64,000 nt of DNA from Haloferax elongans ATCC BAA-1513 (GCF_000336755.1 NZ_AOLK01000021.1:64253-128252); one strand, 5' to 3'; positions 45,073-54,015 are shown, numbered from the stretch's first letter. The notes: generated by a model not told the origin, from the sequence alone. Program-made: numbers and translations.

Positions 45073-45594
45073 ATGACGACTGCTGACCAGTCTGCCCATG
45101 ACAGGCTGGACGCAGGTGAGATTCACGATGTCCTTCGAAACAACCGCCGGCGACTCGTACTCGAACAACTCCGAGAACGAGAGGGGTCGAAGACTGTCGG
45201 CGACCTCGCCGAGCACATCGCCGAGGTAGAGTCCGGCGAGTCGCCGCCGCCGAAGAACGTCCGCCAGAGTGTCTACATCTCGTTGCACCAGACGCATCTC
45301 CCGAAGCTCGACACACTCGAAATCGTCGACTACGACTCGGTGGGAAAGGAGGTCTCCCTCGCGGAACACGCCGCCGAACTCACGCCCTACTATATCGACG
45401 GCGAGGATTCGAGACCGGCGGCCGCGCTGACGTTCGCATCGTGTCTCGCCGGACTCGCACTCGTCGTCGGCGAGTGGATGGGCGTCCCACTCATCTCGTG
45501 GGTCGACCCTCGACTCGTCGCGCTCGTTTCGCTCGCGTTCGTCGCGGTCGTCACGGGCGTCGAACTCCGCGAGTGGACGCAAAACAAGGCCTGA
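45073..45594 (+). CDS. membrane-anchored winged-helix protein (DUF7344-like)
   Basis: A 173-residue protein. The N-terminal winged helix (LDAGEIHDVLRNNRRRLVLE, then VGDLAEHIAEVESGE, KNVRQSVYISLHQTHLPKLD and VDYDSVGKEVSLAEH) matches the haloarchaeal DUF7344 domain as I recall it. It is followed by two hydrophobic helices (about residues 117-135 and 143-162). Only 8 bp separate it from the spoVR stop, so it is probably the fifth gene of the operon. Being fixed to the membrane, it could sense envelope or osmotic state and regulate DNA directly, which is inference. Confidence 0.78.
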   Translation: MTTADQSAHDRLDAGEIHDVLRNNRRRLVLEQLREREGSKTVGDLAEHIAEVESGESPPPKNVRQSVYISLHQTHLPKLDTLEIVDYDSVGKEVSLAEHAAELTPYYIDGEDSRPAAALTFASCLAGLALVVGEWMGVPLISWVDPRLVALVSLAFVAVVTGVELREWTQNKA

Positions 45595-45661
45595 CACCAG
45601 CGCCCGAAGCAACCCACTCGAACGGCCACTCAAGTTCACTCCATCCTAAGCGCCGCCGTCG

Positions 45662-47152
45662 ATGTCTTCACACACCGCCCTCGTCTGGTTCCGCCGCGAC
45701 CTTCGACTCCACGACAACGAGGCACTCGTCGACGCCTGCGGTGCCGACCAGGTCGTCCCAGTCTACTGTTTCGACCCTCGGGACTACGGACAGCAGTCTT
45801 ACGGCGGCCCCGGCTCGTTCGACTTTCGAAAGACCGGGTTCCACCGGCTTCGATTCCGCCTCGAATCGGTCGCCGACCTTCGGTCGTCGCTCCGTGACCG
45901 CGGCAGCGACCTCGTGGTTCGAGTCGGTCGTCCAGAGGCGGTCCTCCCAGACGTTGCCACCGCGGTCGGTGCCGACAGCGTGTCGATGCACACGTGGCCG
46001 ACGCCGGAAGAGCGGCAGGTCGAATCGGCGGTCCAGCAGGCACTCGACGACGTGGGAGTCGAATCACGGCGGTTCTGGGGGCACACGCTGACGCATCCAG
46101 ACGACCTTCCGATGGACCTCGACGCCCTCCCGGACACGTACACGACGTTTCGGAAGGCAGTCGAGAACGACGCCAGCATCCGCGAGCCGTTGCACACCCC
46201 AGACCTTCCGGCACGTCCCGATTCAGTACCTGAGCCGGGAGCGATACCAGCGCTCTCAGACCTCGACGGGGACGTGTCGAATGCGGCGCAGGTGGAAGAC
46301 GAGCCCCTGGCTTCCCCCAACGACGAGCAGGCTACCTCCCTGTTCGAAGGTGGCGAGACGGCCGGCCGCGAGCGCGTCGAGTCGTACATCTGGGAGGGAG
46401 ACCACCTTCGGGAGTACAAAGAGACGCGAAACGGATTGGTCGGACTCGACTACTCCTCGAAGTTCTCGCCGTGGTTGAACGAAGGCTGTCTCTCTCCGCG
46501 GTACGTCCAATCCGAGGTCGAACGCTACGAGGACGTGCGCGTGTCGAACGACTCGACCTACTGGCTGACGTTCGAACTGCGCTGGCGCGACTTCTTCCAG
46601 TTCCAGACCGCCAAGCACGGAGGCGAGTTCTTCCAGCGAAGTGGCATCCGAAACCGGACCGATATCGACTGGCGAGACGACGACGCGCAGTTCGACCGCT
46701 GGGCCGCGGGCGAGACTGGGATTCCCTTCGTCGATGCGGCCATGCGCGAGTTGAACGCGACCGGCTACGTGTCAAACCGGGCGCGACAGAACGCCGCGTC
46801 GTTTCTCGCGAACAACCTCAGACTCGACTGGCGGCGCGGTGCGGCCTACTTCGAGACGCAACTGGTCGATTACGATCCCGCCTCGAACTACGGCAACTGG
46901 GCGTACATCGCAGGCGTCGGCAACGACTCGCGCGACCGGTATTTCGATATCGTCGCGCAAGCCCGCCGGTACGACGCAGACGCCGAGTTCGTGACACACT
47001 GGCTTCCCGAACTCGCCGACCTCCCGCCCGAGTACGCCCACGAACCGTGGAAACTGACCGACGCCGAGCAAGCCGACTACGGCGTCCAGTTGGGCATCGA
47101 CTATCCCGAACCGATGGTCGACCTCGACGTGTCCTACGAGAAACTGGACTGA
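45662..47152 (+). CDS. DASH-type cryptochrome/photolyase
   Basis: A 496-residue photolyase-family protein. The N-terminal antenna domain reads HTALVWFRRDLRLHDNEALV. The YTTFRKAVE segment with the preceding LPDTYT is typical of the DASH group. The FAD-binding part has YSSKFSPWLNEGCLSPRYV, LTFELRWRDFFQFQTAKHG and the C-terminal SNYGNWAYIAGVGNDSRDRY, then FDIVAQARRYD. DASH proteins repair cyclobutane dimers mostly in single-stranded DNA and may also signal. No other repair gene is adjacent. The upstream gap (67 bp) leaves room for a promoter. Confidence 0.93.
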   Translation: MSSHTALVWFRRDLRLHDNEALVDACGADQVVPVYCFDPRDYGQQSYGGPGSFDFRKTGFHRLRFRLESVADLRSSLRDRGSDLVVRVGRPEAVLPDVATAVGADSVSMHTWPTPEERQVESAVQQALDDVGVESRRFWGHTLTHPDDLPMDLDALPDTYTTFRKAVENDASIREPLHTPDLPARPDSVPEPGAIPALSDLDGDVSNAAQVEDEPLASPNDEQATSLFEGGETAGRERVESYIWEGDHLREYKETRNGLVGLDYSSKFSPWLNEGCLSPRYVQSEVERYEDVRVSNDSTYWLTFELRWRDFFQFQTAKHGGEFFQRSGIRNRTDIDWRDDDAQFDRWAAGETGIPFVDAAMRELNATGYVSNRARQNAASFLANNLRLDWRRGAAYFETQLVDYDPASNYGNWAYIAGVGNDSRDRYFDIVAQARRYDADAEFVTHWLPELADLPPEYAHEPWKLTDAEQADYGVQLGIDYPEPMVDLDVSYEKLD

Positions 47153-47197
47153 GAGGGACAAGAGAATTCAGCGACGTCGACCAAGCCCTCTCTCCAC

Positions 47198-47629
47198 CTA
47201 CACCCGCCACGGGTCGTTTCGACTTCCACTCGTCAGGACCATCCCACCGACGAGGAGCGTCACGACGAGGAATGCGATAAGCGAGAGACGCGGGATAGTC
47301 AACAGCCCGCCGAGCATCGGGTACTGGATGGACGCACACGGGCCGCCGATTGTGCAGGTCGCTCCGGGCGCGACTTGCAGATATGTGTGATAGCCGGAAA
47401 TCGCCACACCACCGAGCGAGAGCGGCAGCACAGACTTCCACACACCCTCTTGTTCTTCGACCGCGGCGACGCCGAGGACCACCACCAGCGGGTACATCAG
47501 AATACGCTGGTACCAACAGAGGTCACACGGCGTCAATCCGAGGCCGAGACTGAAGTAGAGACTCCCTGCAGTCGCAGCGAGCGCGACGAGTGTCCCTGCG
47601 GTGAGAATCGCCCGCGTCGAGTCACTCAT
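47198..47629 (-). CDS. dsbB: disulfide bond formation protein B
   Basis: A 143-residue membrane protein with four helices. The first periplasmic-side CxxC lies in GLTPCDLCWYQRILMYPL, and the second Cys pair in APGATCTIGGPCASIQYPM. These are the two redox sites of DsbB/BdbC, which re-oxidise thiol oxidases through quinone. The start MSDSTRAILTAGTLVAL is preferred; the much longer open frame upstream runs antisense through the MgtC gene. A CATATTGAG element about 23 nt upstream could be its promoter. No DsbA-like thioredoxin is adjacent. Confidence 0.92.
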   Translation of the reverse strand: MSDSTRAILTAGTLVALAATAGSLYFSLGLGLTPCDLCWYQRILMYPLVVVLGVAAVEEQEGVWKSVLPLSLGGVAISGYHTYLQVAPGATCTIGGPCASIQYPMLGGLLTIPRLSLIAFLVVTLLVGGMVLTSGSRNDPWRV

Positions 47630-47940
47630 TCGGCTTGCCCCCCGCTCAATATGGTTGCGACGCTGGGCATCGGTCCTCGGTTCGACTCCGGCCGGTAGTG
47701 GGCGCGGCTTAGTCTCGGGCTTCGATTCATGCGTGTGGTCGACTCTGCCACAGGATAGAACGGGGGGAACCTCAAGCCATCGGCTCTTCATGTTGGTTAC
47801 GTTGTACGAGCGGCCGTCGCCACACCGGGGGACGACCGGTGGGCGACTCTTCTGTGGCCTGCTCGGGTACAGAACGTGCACCGAACCAGTGCGCTTGGAT
47901 TGCTGTCTCAGGGGGCCATGAATGTTGTGACAGCGGAGAG
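47630..47940. other. 311-bp gap between dsbB and the MgtC-family gene
   Basis: Both flanking genes point left. I see no supported gene here: the plus-strand frames are Arg/Pro-rich shadows. The dsbB promoter should lie at the left end. The right half may include the 3' untranslated region of the MgtC-family gene. Confidence 0.4.
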
Positions 47941-49260
47941 TCACATGAGGACGACGAGCCAGCCGCCGATTGCCCCGGAGGTGACGAGGAGTGCGCTCTT
48001 CCGTGCAACCGGCGCGAGGAGAGTGCGGTCGATACTTGCAGCGAGGAGTATCTTGACGAAGATGCTCGCCGCCGTCCCTGCCAGTACCCCGACGACGGCG
48101 GTGGTACTCCCGATTTGGCCACCGCCGTAGAGTGTGACGACCGTCGTGACGACCGACCCACTGGAGACGAAGCCGCCGAGGAAGCTCGTCACGACGAACC
48201 CGGCCGTGCCGAACATCTCTTGTGCGGCCGCCGAGGCGAGAAGCACCACGAGGAAGAACAGCCCGAATCGGAGTGCACTCTTGAGGCTGAACGGCGACTC
48301 GAACGCCACGTCGATGTCGACATCCCACTCTCTGGAGTACAGCGCGTAGCTCACCCCGACGAGGCCGATGAGTCCGAGCGGGAGTCCGACCTCCAGTGCG
48401 ATTTCGGGGGCGAACACGACGATGAGCGACAGGTTTCGAATCGCCATCGCCGCGTCGGCCATCAGAATCGCACCGACAGCGAGCGGTCGAATCGACGGGT
48501 TGCGCTCTGTTCGACCCGCAATCTCCCCGATGACGGCCGTAGAGTTCACCAGCCCACCGAAGAAGCCCGTGATGGCGATACCGCGTTCGCCGTAGCGTTT
48601 GATGATGACGTAATTGACGAACCCGATGGCACTCACGGCGACGACGAGCAGCCAGACTGTCTGCGGTCTGACGGCGTCCCACGGCCCCAGTGGGCGGTTC
48701 GGAAGCAACGGGTAGACGACGAACGCGATGATGGCTAACTCGATGGCGCTCCGAACCTCGTCGGTCGTCAGGCGATGGGCGAACCCGTGGAGTTCCCGAC
48801 GGAGGACCAACAACAGTGACGACGTGAGTGCGACGACGACACCCTCGATGACGTAGCCGGCAACCACCGCGGCACCGACTCCGTAGGCCACGAGCAGCGA
48901 GGTGGACGTGGTCAACGACAGGCTCACGCCGTCGTCATCGTCGTCTTCGGCGGCTACGACCGGGTCGACATCCTCGGTGTCAGCACCCACGTCTGCGGCG
49001 GGTCTTCCGTTCCATTCGACGAGGCCGCGTCCGCCGAGCAGCGCCGCTTGTACGACGACGAGCAGTCCGCCAATCGCCAGGACGATACCGCTGTCGAGGA
49101 CGACTGCGAGACCGCCGATGAGACTCGTCAGTGTGAACGTCCGCATTCCTGCGGTCTTCTTCGACCGCTCGCGTTCCAGACCGAGGAACATCCCCAACGC
49201 AGCCGCGATGAACAACCGCGAGACGGTGGGGTCGATGGAGAACGCTTCCTGTTCGAGCAT
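47941..49260 (-). CDS. MgtC/SapB N-terminal domain + DUF4010 membrane protein
   Basis: A 439-residue protein. The N-terminal MgtC/SapB domain begins with LFIAAALGMFLGLERERSKK and AGMRTFTLTSLIGGLAVVL, including the conserved G-L-E-R-E-R-x4-A-G-x-R-T. An Asp-rich linker (DVDPVVAAEDDDDDG, about residues 98-112) leads to a DUF4010 domain with about nine helices (for example TGFFGGLVNSTAVIGEIAGR and FLGGFVSSGSVVTTVV). Function is unknown; some MgtC proteins modulate ATP synthase or magnesium homeostasis, but this architecture is not characterised. ATG 49260 is preferred to the GTG directly before it. Confidence 0.88.
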   Translation of the reverse strand: MLEQEAFSIDPTVSRLFIAAALGMFLGLERERSKKTAGMRTFTLTSLIGGLAVVLDSGIVLAIGGLLVVVQAALLGGRGLVEWNGRPAADVGADTEDVDPVVAAEDDDDDGVSLSLTTSTSLLVAYGVGAAVVAGYVIEGVVVALTSSLLLVLRRELHGFAHRLTTDEVRSAIELAIIAFVVYPLLPNRPLGPWDAVRPQTVWLLVVAVSAIGFVNYVIIKRYGERGIAITGFFGGLVNSTAVIGEIAGRTERNPSIRPLAVGAILMADAAMAIRNLSLIVVFAPEIALEVGLPLGLIGLVGVSYALYSREWDVDIDVAFESPFSLKSALRFGLFFLVVLLASAAAQEMFGTAGFVVTSFLGGFVSSGSVVTTVVTLYGGGQIGSTTAVVGVLAGTAASIFVKILLAASIDRTLLAPVARKSALLVTSGAIGGWLVVLM

Positions 49261-49402
49261 CACGTCTCACCAACCGTGGGGGTCGGCAGTAACCGACAGA
49301 GGGCCATACTATATAGTCTATTTATTATGCATGCCTAAAAGTATGTTTCATGGTATCAAAGTGGTCGGTTGGGTGTGGAGGGTCGCTTATCGAAGCGGGG
49401 CG

Positions 49403-49457
49403 CAGAAGTCTCTCAGAGGTTTGTGCTCGTGAGAAATGCTTGGTAGGGGATTTGAAC
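49403..49457 (-). repeat. degenerate copy of tRNA-Glu 3' end plus downstream flank
   Basis: A 55-nt stretch that matches 49529-49583 at 49 of 55 positions. The first 34 or so nt copy the sequence 3' of tRNA-Glu, the last 20 copy the acceptor and T-arm. It lies 126 bp away in the same orientation. Confidence 0.7.
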
Positions 49458-49494
49458 TTCACTCGCAGCAAGCTGCTCGCTAGTTCAAATCCCC
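49446..49494. repeat. palindrome built from a tRNA T-arm sequence
   Basis: GGGGATTTGAAC (49446-49457) and GTTCAAATCCCC (49483-49494) are perfect 12-bp inverted arms, each equal to the tRNA-Glu T-arm half. Between them is a second stem GCAGC-AA-GCTGC (49465-49476). Confidence 0.75.
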
Positions 49495-49518
49495 AGTGTC
49501 GCGTTCACACTCACAAGA

Positions 49519-49542
49519 CCGAGAGACACAGAGGTCTCTCGG
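49519..49542 (-). terminator. perfect 9-bp hairpin just downstream of tRNA-Glu
   Basis: CCGAGAGAC, six bases, GTCTCTCGG. It begins 22 nt past the mature 3' end of the tRNA and may end or process the transcript. Confidence 0.45.
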
Positions 49543-49563
49543 AGGTTAGTGTTCGTGAGAAGT

Positions 49564-49637
<74 letters not shown>

Positions 49638-49724
49638 CAACTGCATTCACGAGTGGTAGTTGGATTATTTTAAGGGTTGCGTTCCGAGTCGAGTGAGTGA
49701 GAGGTACCCACCCACGCCCTGCGG

Positions 49725-51704
49725 TTACTCGCCGGTGAACTCGGGGTCGCGGTCGCTGGTGAACGCCGCGATACCTTCCATCAGGTCAGACGTCGTAAAC
49801 AGCAGGCCGAAGCCCTGTGCCTCGACTTCGAGGCCAGCGTCGGTGTTCTCCCATCCGTTGTGCATCGCGCGCTTGGTGTAGCGCTGTGCAATCGGCGGGC
49901 CCTGTGCGAACTTCTGGGCGTACTCGAACGCCTCCGTCTCGAAGTCCTCGTTGTCCACGACTTCGTTGACGAAGCCGAAGTCGGCCATCGTCTCGGCGTC
50001 GTAGCGCTCGGCGGAGAAGATAATCTCCTTCGCGCGACCGGTGCCGACGATGCGCTGGAGACGGACGGTGCCGCCCCAGCCGGGGATGAGACCGAGGTCG
50101 TGTTCGGGCTGGCCGAACTGCGAGCGCTCTGTGGCGATACGGAGGTCGGCGCACATCGAGAGTTCCATCCCGCCGCCGAGACAGAAGCCGTCGATACCGG
50201 CGACGACCGGCTTGTCCATCTCTTCGAGCTTGCCGAAGGTCTGCTGGCCCTTGCGGGAGAGTTCGACACCCGAGACGGCGTCGCCGCCGCCCGCGGCGAT
50301 GCTCGTTACGTCGGCACCGGCAGAGAAGGCGCGGTCGCCAGCGCCGGTCAGGAGAATCGCGCGCACCTCGTCGTCGTCCTCGAGCGTGTCGAGTGCGGCC
50401 GAGAGGTCGTCCATCAGCTCCGTGCTGATGGTGTTGAGACGGTGCGGGCGGTCGAGCGTGATGTGGCCGACACCCTCACGGATTTCGACGGCGATGTTGT
50501 CGAACTGGAGGCTGTCGTCCGCCTCGTCGCTGCCGTCGTCGTAGAAGCCTGCGCCGGATTCTGCGAGTTCGCGGAGGTAGTCGACGGCTTCGTAGCGCTC
50601 CTCACCGGTCTCCTCGTGGAGTTCGTCGAGCGTCTCGACGAGCGTCTCGATACCGGCGTCGTCGGCCATCTTTGCGGGGCCGTCGGGGAAGCGCCCGCCG
50701 AGTTTGACGGCGCGGTCGATTTCGCCCGCGGGAGCGACGTCGTTGCCGACGAGGCCCGCGACTTCGTTTGCCATGAGCGCGAGGAGTCGCTTCTTCACGT
50801 CCTCGCTACCCTCACCGTGGGGAACCTCTGCGCCCTCGCCGTCTTCGTAGTCGTAGAAGCCCTTGCCGCTCTTCTGGCCGAGGTCACCGTCTTCGACCTT
50901 CTCAGAGAGGAGTGGGCACGGCTCGTAGGCGTCGCCGAGCACGTCGTGCATGTAGTCGAGGACGTGGTAGCCGACGTCGATGCCGACGTAGTCGGCGAGT
51001 TCGAAGCTTCCCATCGGGAGCCCGATGTCGTACTTCGTCGTGGAGTCGACTTCCGCCATCGTCGCGTCGCCCGAGTGGACAATCCACGCCGCTTCGTTCA
51101 TCAGGGGGACGAGGATACGGTTCACGATGAACCCGGGGCTGTCCTTGCGGACGCGGACGGGTGTCTTGCCCATCTCTTCTGCGAGGTCCTCGATGACATC
51201 GAGCGTCTCGTCGTCAGTGTGCGCGCCGGAGATGACCTCGACGAGGTCCATCCGAACCGGCGGGTTGAAAAAGTGCATCCCGCAGAAGTGCTCTGGGCGC
51301 TCGGTCACTTCGGAGAGGTCTGTGATGGAGAGGCTGGACGTGTTGGTCGCGAAGATGGTGTGCTCGGGTGCGTACTCTTCGAGTTCCGTGTACACCTCCT
51401 TCTTGATGGACATCTTCTCGGGGACGGCCTCGATGACCACGTCGGCGTCGGCGACCGACTCTTCGAGGTCGACGACTGGTGTGACGCGGTCGAGTGCGGC
51501 GTCGGCGTCGTCCTGCGAGATGCGGTCGTTCTCCGCGAGCTTGTCGAGCGACCACTCGATTTGGTCGTAGCCTTTCTGGACGAACTCTTCTTTGATGTCG
51601 CGAAGGACAACGTCGTACCCAGCGAGGGCTGCCACTTCCGCGATGCCGTGGCCCATATTGCCCGCGCCAAGAACAGTGATGCTGTTGATATCGTCTACCT
51701 TCAT
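49725..51704 (-). CDS. 3-hydroxyacyl-CoA dehydrogenase / enoyl-CoA hydratase fusion
   Basis: A 659-residue protein. The N-terminal NAD-binding domain (ITVLGAGNMGHGIAEVAALA) leads to the 3HCDH catalytic region (SSLSITDLSEVTERPEHFCG with MHFFNPPVRMDLVEVI, then VRVRKDSPGFIVNRIL). The C-terminal third (from about residue 400) is an enoyl-CoA hydratase/isomerase (RPHRLNTISTELMDDLSAAL, AFSAGADVTSIA, GFCLGGGMELSMCADLRIA, with catalytic Glu in the expected GWGGTVRLQR neighbourhood). The domain order is the reverse of bacterial FadB, as usual for archaeal fusions. It carries out two steps of beta-oxidation. No thiolase or acyl-CoA dehydrogenase gene lies nearby. Confidence 0.94.
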   Translation of the reverse strand: MKVDDINSITVLGAGNMGHGIAEVAALAGYDVVLRDIKEEFVQKGYDQIEWSLDKLAENDRISQDDADAALDRVTPVVDLEESVADADVVIEAVPEKMSIKKEVYTELEEYAPEHTIFATNTSSLSITDLSEVTERPEHFCGMHFFNPPVRMDLVEVISGAHTDDETLDVIEDLAEEMGKTPVRVRKDSPGFIVNRILVPLMNEAAWIVHSGDATMAEVDSTTKYDIGLPMGSFELADYVGIDVGYHVLDYMHDVLGDAYEPCPLLSEKVEDGDLGQKSGKGFYDYEDGEGAEVPHGEGSEDVKKRLLALMANEVAGLVGNDVAPAGEIDRAVKLGGRFPDGPAKMADDAGIETLVETLDELHEETGEERYEAVDYLRELAESGAGFYDDGSDEADDSLQFDNIAVEIREGVGHITLDRPHRLNTISTELMDDLSAALDTLEDDDEVRAILLTGAGDRAFSAGADVTSIAAGGGDAVSGVELSRKGQQTFGKLEEMDKPVVAGIDGFCLGGGMELSMCADLRIATERSQFGQPEHDLGLIPGWGGTVRLQRIVGTGRAKEIIFSAERYDAETMADFGFVNEVVDNEDFETEAFEYAQKFAQGPPIAQRYTKRAMHNGWENTDAGLEVEAQGFGLLFTTSDLMEGIAAFTSDRDPEFTGE

Positions 51705-51890
51705 GGACGAACGTTACAGTGTCCATTGGTTTCAACGTTTCCCTCGCGCAAAAAGTAAACGCAATAGCTGTTTACTACGCCACTCACTGCCCAATGCGAC
51801 GACGGCGCGGGTGTCATCGACACGCGGGAATCAAATCACACTGTCACCTGGTGGCTCTGCCCGCTGGCTTCAGGCCTCGCCGCGACTCGC

Positions 51891-52475
51891 TCAGTCGTCC
51901 ACGACTCGCCAGAGGTAGAGACTGGCGTAACTCCGGTACGGTGCCCACGTCTCGGCGTGTTCGACCATCGCCGCGCGTGAGAGCCCGTCAACGTCCACGT
52001 CGAAGACGTGTTCCATCCCGCGCCGAATCCCGAGGTCCTCGACCGGGAATACGTCCTCGCGCGCAAGCACGAAGATGAGGAACATCTTCGCCGTCCAGAC
52101 GCCGACGCCGCGAATCTCAGTCAGGGCGTCTATGACCTCCTCATCGTCCATCGTGCGCAGTGAGTCGGCCGACAATCCGTCTTGGAACGCTTCGGCGACG
52201 TTGCGCACGTAGCCGACTTTCTGCCCCGAGAGACCGCAGTCGCGGAGGACAGACTCCTCGGCGGCGAGGAGTCCAGCAGGCGTCACCTCCACGCGGTCGA
52301 ACAGCCGGTCTCGAATTGTCGCTGCCGCGGTCGTCGAGAGTTGTTGGTTGACGATGGAAACGACCAACCGCTCGAATGGGTCGGCTGCTGGGTCGAGCGA
52401 AAGTGGGCCGTGAGTTTCGACCACGTCGCCGAGGTGCGTGTCTGCCCGGAGTTCGCGGTAGGCGTCGTCACTCAT
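51891..52475 (-). CDS. AlkA-like DNA-3-methyladenine glycosylase (HhH-GPD)
   Basis: A 194-residue protein. It has the HhH-GPD core: FERLVVSIVNQQLSTTAAAT near the start, LRDCGLSGQKVGYVRNVAEA, then the helix-hairpin-helix LTEIRGVGVWTAKMFLIFVL and the catalytic Asp in FPVEDLGIRRG. Four Cys for an Fe-S cluster are absent, which fits the AlkA group. It excises alkylated bases. Only the compact catalytic part is present, without the AlkA N-terminal domain. Confidence 0.9.
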   Translation of the reverse strand: MSDDAYRELRADTHLGDVVETHGPLSLDPAADPFERLVVSIVNQQLSTTAAATIRDRLFDRVEVTPAGLLAAEESVLRDCGLSGQKVGYVRNVAEAFQDGLSADSLRTMDDEEVIDALTEIRGVGVWTAKMFLIFVLAREDVFPVEDLGIRRGMEHVFDVDVDGLSRAAMVEHAETWAPYRSYASLYLWRVVDD

Positions 52476-52550
52476 CGAGTTTCGATTACGCGTGCGAAAA
52501 GAAAAGCCCAGTTGTCGCGGAAGGAAGACCGACCTCGACTGGGTTACTGG

Positions 52551-53915
52551 TTACTCTTCGAGGAGTTCTTCTTCTTCGTCGTCGCTGCCCGTCCGGTCGG
52601 CGTCGACACGGCGACGAACGTCGACACGGTAGTGTTCGAGGATGTCGCGGCCGAGAAGCAGCGGGTAATCCATGTGCGAGCGGTCTTCGACACTCGCAGT
52701 GACCGTGTGCTGGGCGCCACCGATACCGATGACGAGGTCGACGACCGGGCGTGCCTTTCCGCCCTTGACGCTGCCGGATTTGACGCGCGTCATGCTCTTG
52801 ATGGGGCCAGCACCGATTTCGGCGGCGAGGCTCGTATCGATGCTCGTCCGCGTCGCGCCGGTGTCAGACTTTGCGAGCGCCTGCTGGGACCCGCTGGTTC
52901 CGTTGACGACGACTTCCTCGATGTAGCCGATGATGGGTGCTTCGCCGTCGACGATGGGCGATTGGTTCGGCATACAGGACGGGGTGGAGTCGTCGAGAGT
53001 CGCCGCGAGGTCTCGCACGCGGTCATTGTCGACGTCGCCGCCCGCTCGTTCGATAGCGAGCTTAGCGATGTACGGCGCGGGGCTCTTGCCCGTCGCCTGA
53101 TAGAGTCCTTTGAACCCGGCGGTCGGGTTGGCTTCGAGGACGAACCAGCCGTCTTCGCCTTCGACGAGGTCCACACCGACGTAATCCATGTCCATCACGT
53201 CGGCCGTGTAGAGTGCCGTCTCCTTGGCCTCCTCAGGCATCTCGTCGGTTGCGTCGAGTACGTCGCCGCCGAGTGCGACGTTCGTTCGCCAGTCGCCTTC
53301 CGGTGCGTAGCGGTACATCGCGCCGATGATTTCGCCGTCGACGATGTAGACGCGAAGGTCGCGGTGGCGCTCGTCGTCGCGGTCGATGAGCTTCTGGAGG
53401 AACGCCTGTCGGTTCCCGACCTTCGGGTTCACTGGCTCTGTGAGGTCGACCTTCCACGTCCCGCCGCCGTGAGTACCGATGGCCGACTTGTAGACACCGA
53501 CGTCACCGAAGCGCTCGCGGCCCTTGTTCAGACGGTCGTTCGAGAGCGCGAGCAGTGCGTCTGGTACTTTGATGTTCCAGTTTGCGAGTGTCGCGGCTGT
53601 GGCGAACTTGTGAATGGCTGCGAGGACCGCATCCGGCTCGTTGAGCATCGGTCGGATACGGTTGAAGGTGGTCGCAAGGCCGAGCAGTTCGGCCGGTTCT
53701 TCGGTGTTAGAGAGTAAGAGTCGATTCGCGATGATGTCCACCTCTGGTTCGACTGTCACCTCTCCATCTTCGATGTTGACCGCCGCGTTCTCGCGGCGAA
53801 GCCAAACTGGTTCGTGGCCAAGGTCCTCGACAGCGTTCAGGATTGCCTTCGTCTCTTTGCTGTTGTGAAGCGAAAGCACCCCGACGCGAACTGCATCTTC
53901 GTTAGTGGTGGACAT
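52551..53915 (-). CDS. RimK-type glutamate ligase fused to a retropepsin-like (RimB-like) protease domain
   Basis: A 454-residue protein. Residues 1-285 are an ATP-grasp ligase of the RimK group: VGVLSLHNSKETKAILNAVE, KFATAATLANWNIKVPDALL, DLRVYIVDGEIIGAMYRYA and the metal-binding WFVLEANPTAGFKGLYQATG. After a linker, residues 325-430 form an aspartic-protease-like domain with ALAKSDTGATRTSID (Asp351 of the D-T-G-A) and DYPLLLGRDILEHYRVDV. The C-terminus is DDEEEELLEE. RimK adds glutamates to protein C-termini, and retropepsin-like RimB trims them in bacteria, so this fusion may combine both. A TTTGAAAC promoter about 25 nt upstream favours ATG 53915 over 53921. It is divergent from an AstE/AspA-family gene. 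Confidence 0.9.
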   Translation of the reverse strand: MSTTNEDAVRVGVLSLHNSKETKAILNAVEDLGHEPVWLRRENAAVNIEDGEVTVEPEVDIIANRLLLSNTEEPAELLGLATTFNRIRPMLNEPDAVLAAIHKFATAATLANWNIKVPDALLALSNDRLNKGRERFGDVGVYKSAIGTHGGGTWKVDLTEPVNPKVGNRQAFLQKLIDRDDERHRDLRVYIVDGEIIGAMYRYAPEGDWRTNVALGGDVLDATDEMPEEAKETALYTADVMDMDYVGVDLVEGEDGWFVLEANPTAGFKGLYQATGKSPAPYIAKLAIERAGGDVDNDRVRDLAATLDDSTPSCMPNQSPIVDGEAPIIGYIEEVVVNGTSGSQQALAKSDTGATRTSIDTSLAAEIGAGPIKSMTRVKSGSVKGGKARPVVDLVIGIGGAQHTVTASVEDRSHMDYPLLLGRDILEHYRVDVRRRVDADRTGSDDEEEELLEE

Positions 53916-54015
53916 ACTCATTCCATACAAGTCCGGTTTCAAAGGTATGACGGTCGCAGTATCTGTCTCCACAGTGCTGTCGTCGTTCGTTACCACGGGG
54001 CGCTCGGCGCGACGG

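Noticed and set aside
49860..51758. 632-codon open frame on the plus strand
   Set aside because: It mirrors the 3-hydroxyacyl-CoA dehydrogenase fusion gene and has no recognisable domain.
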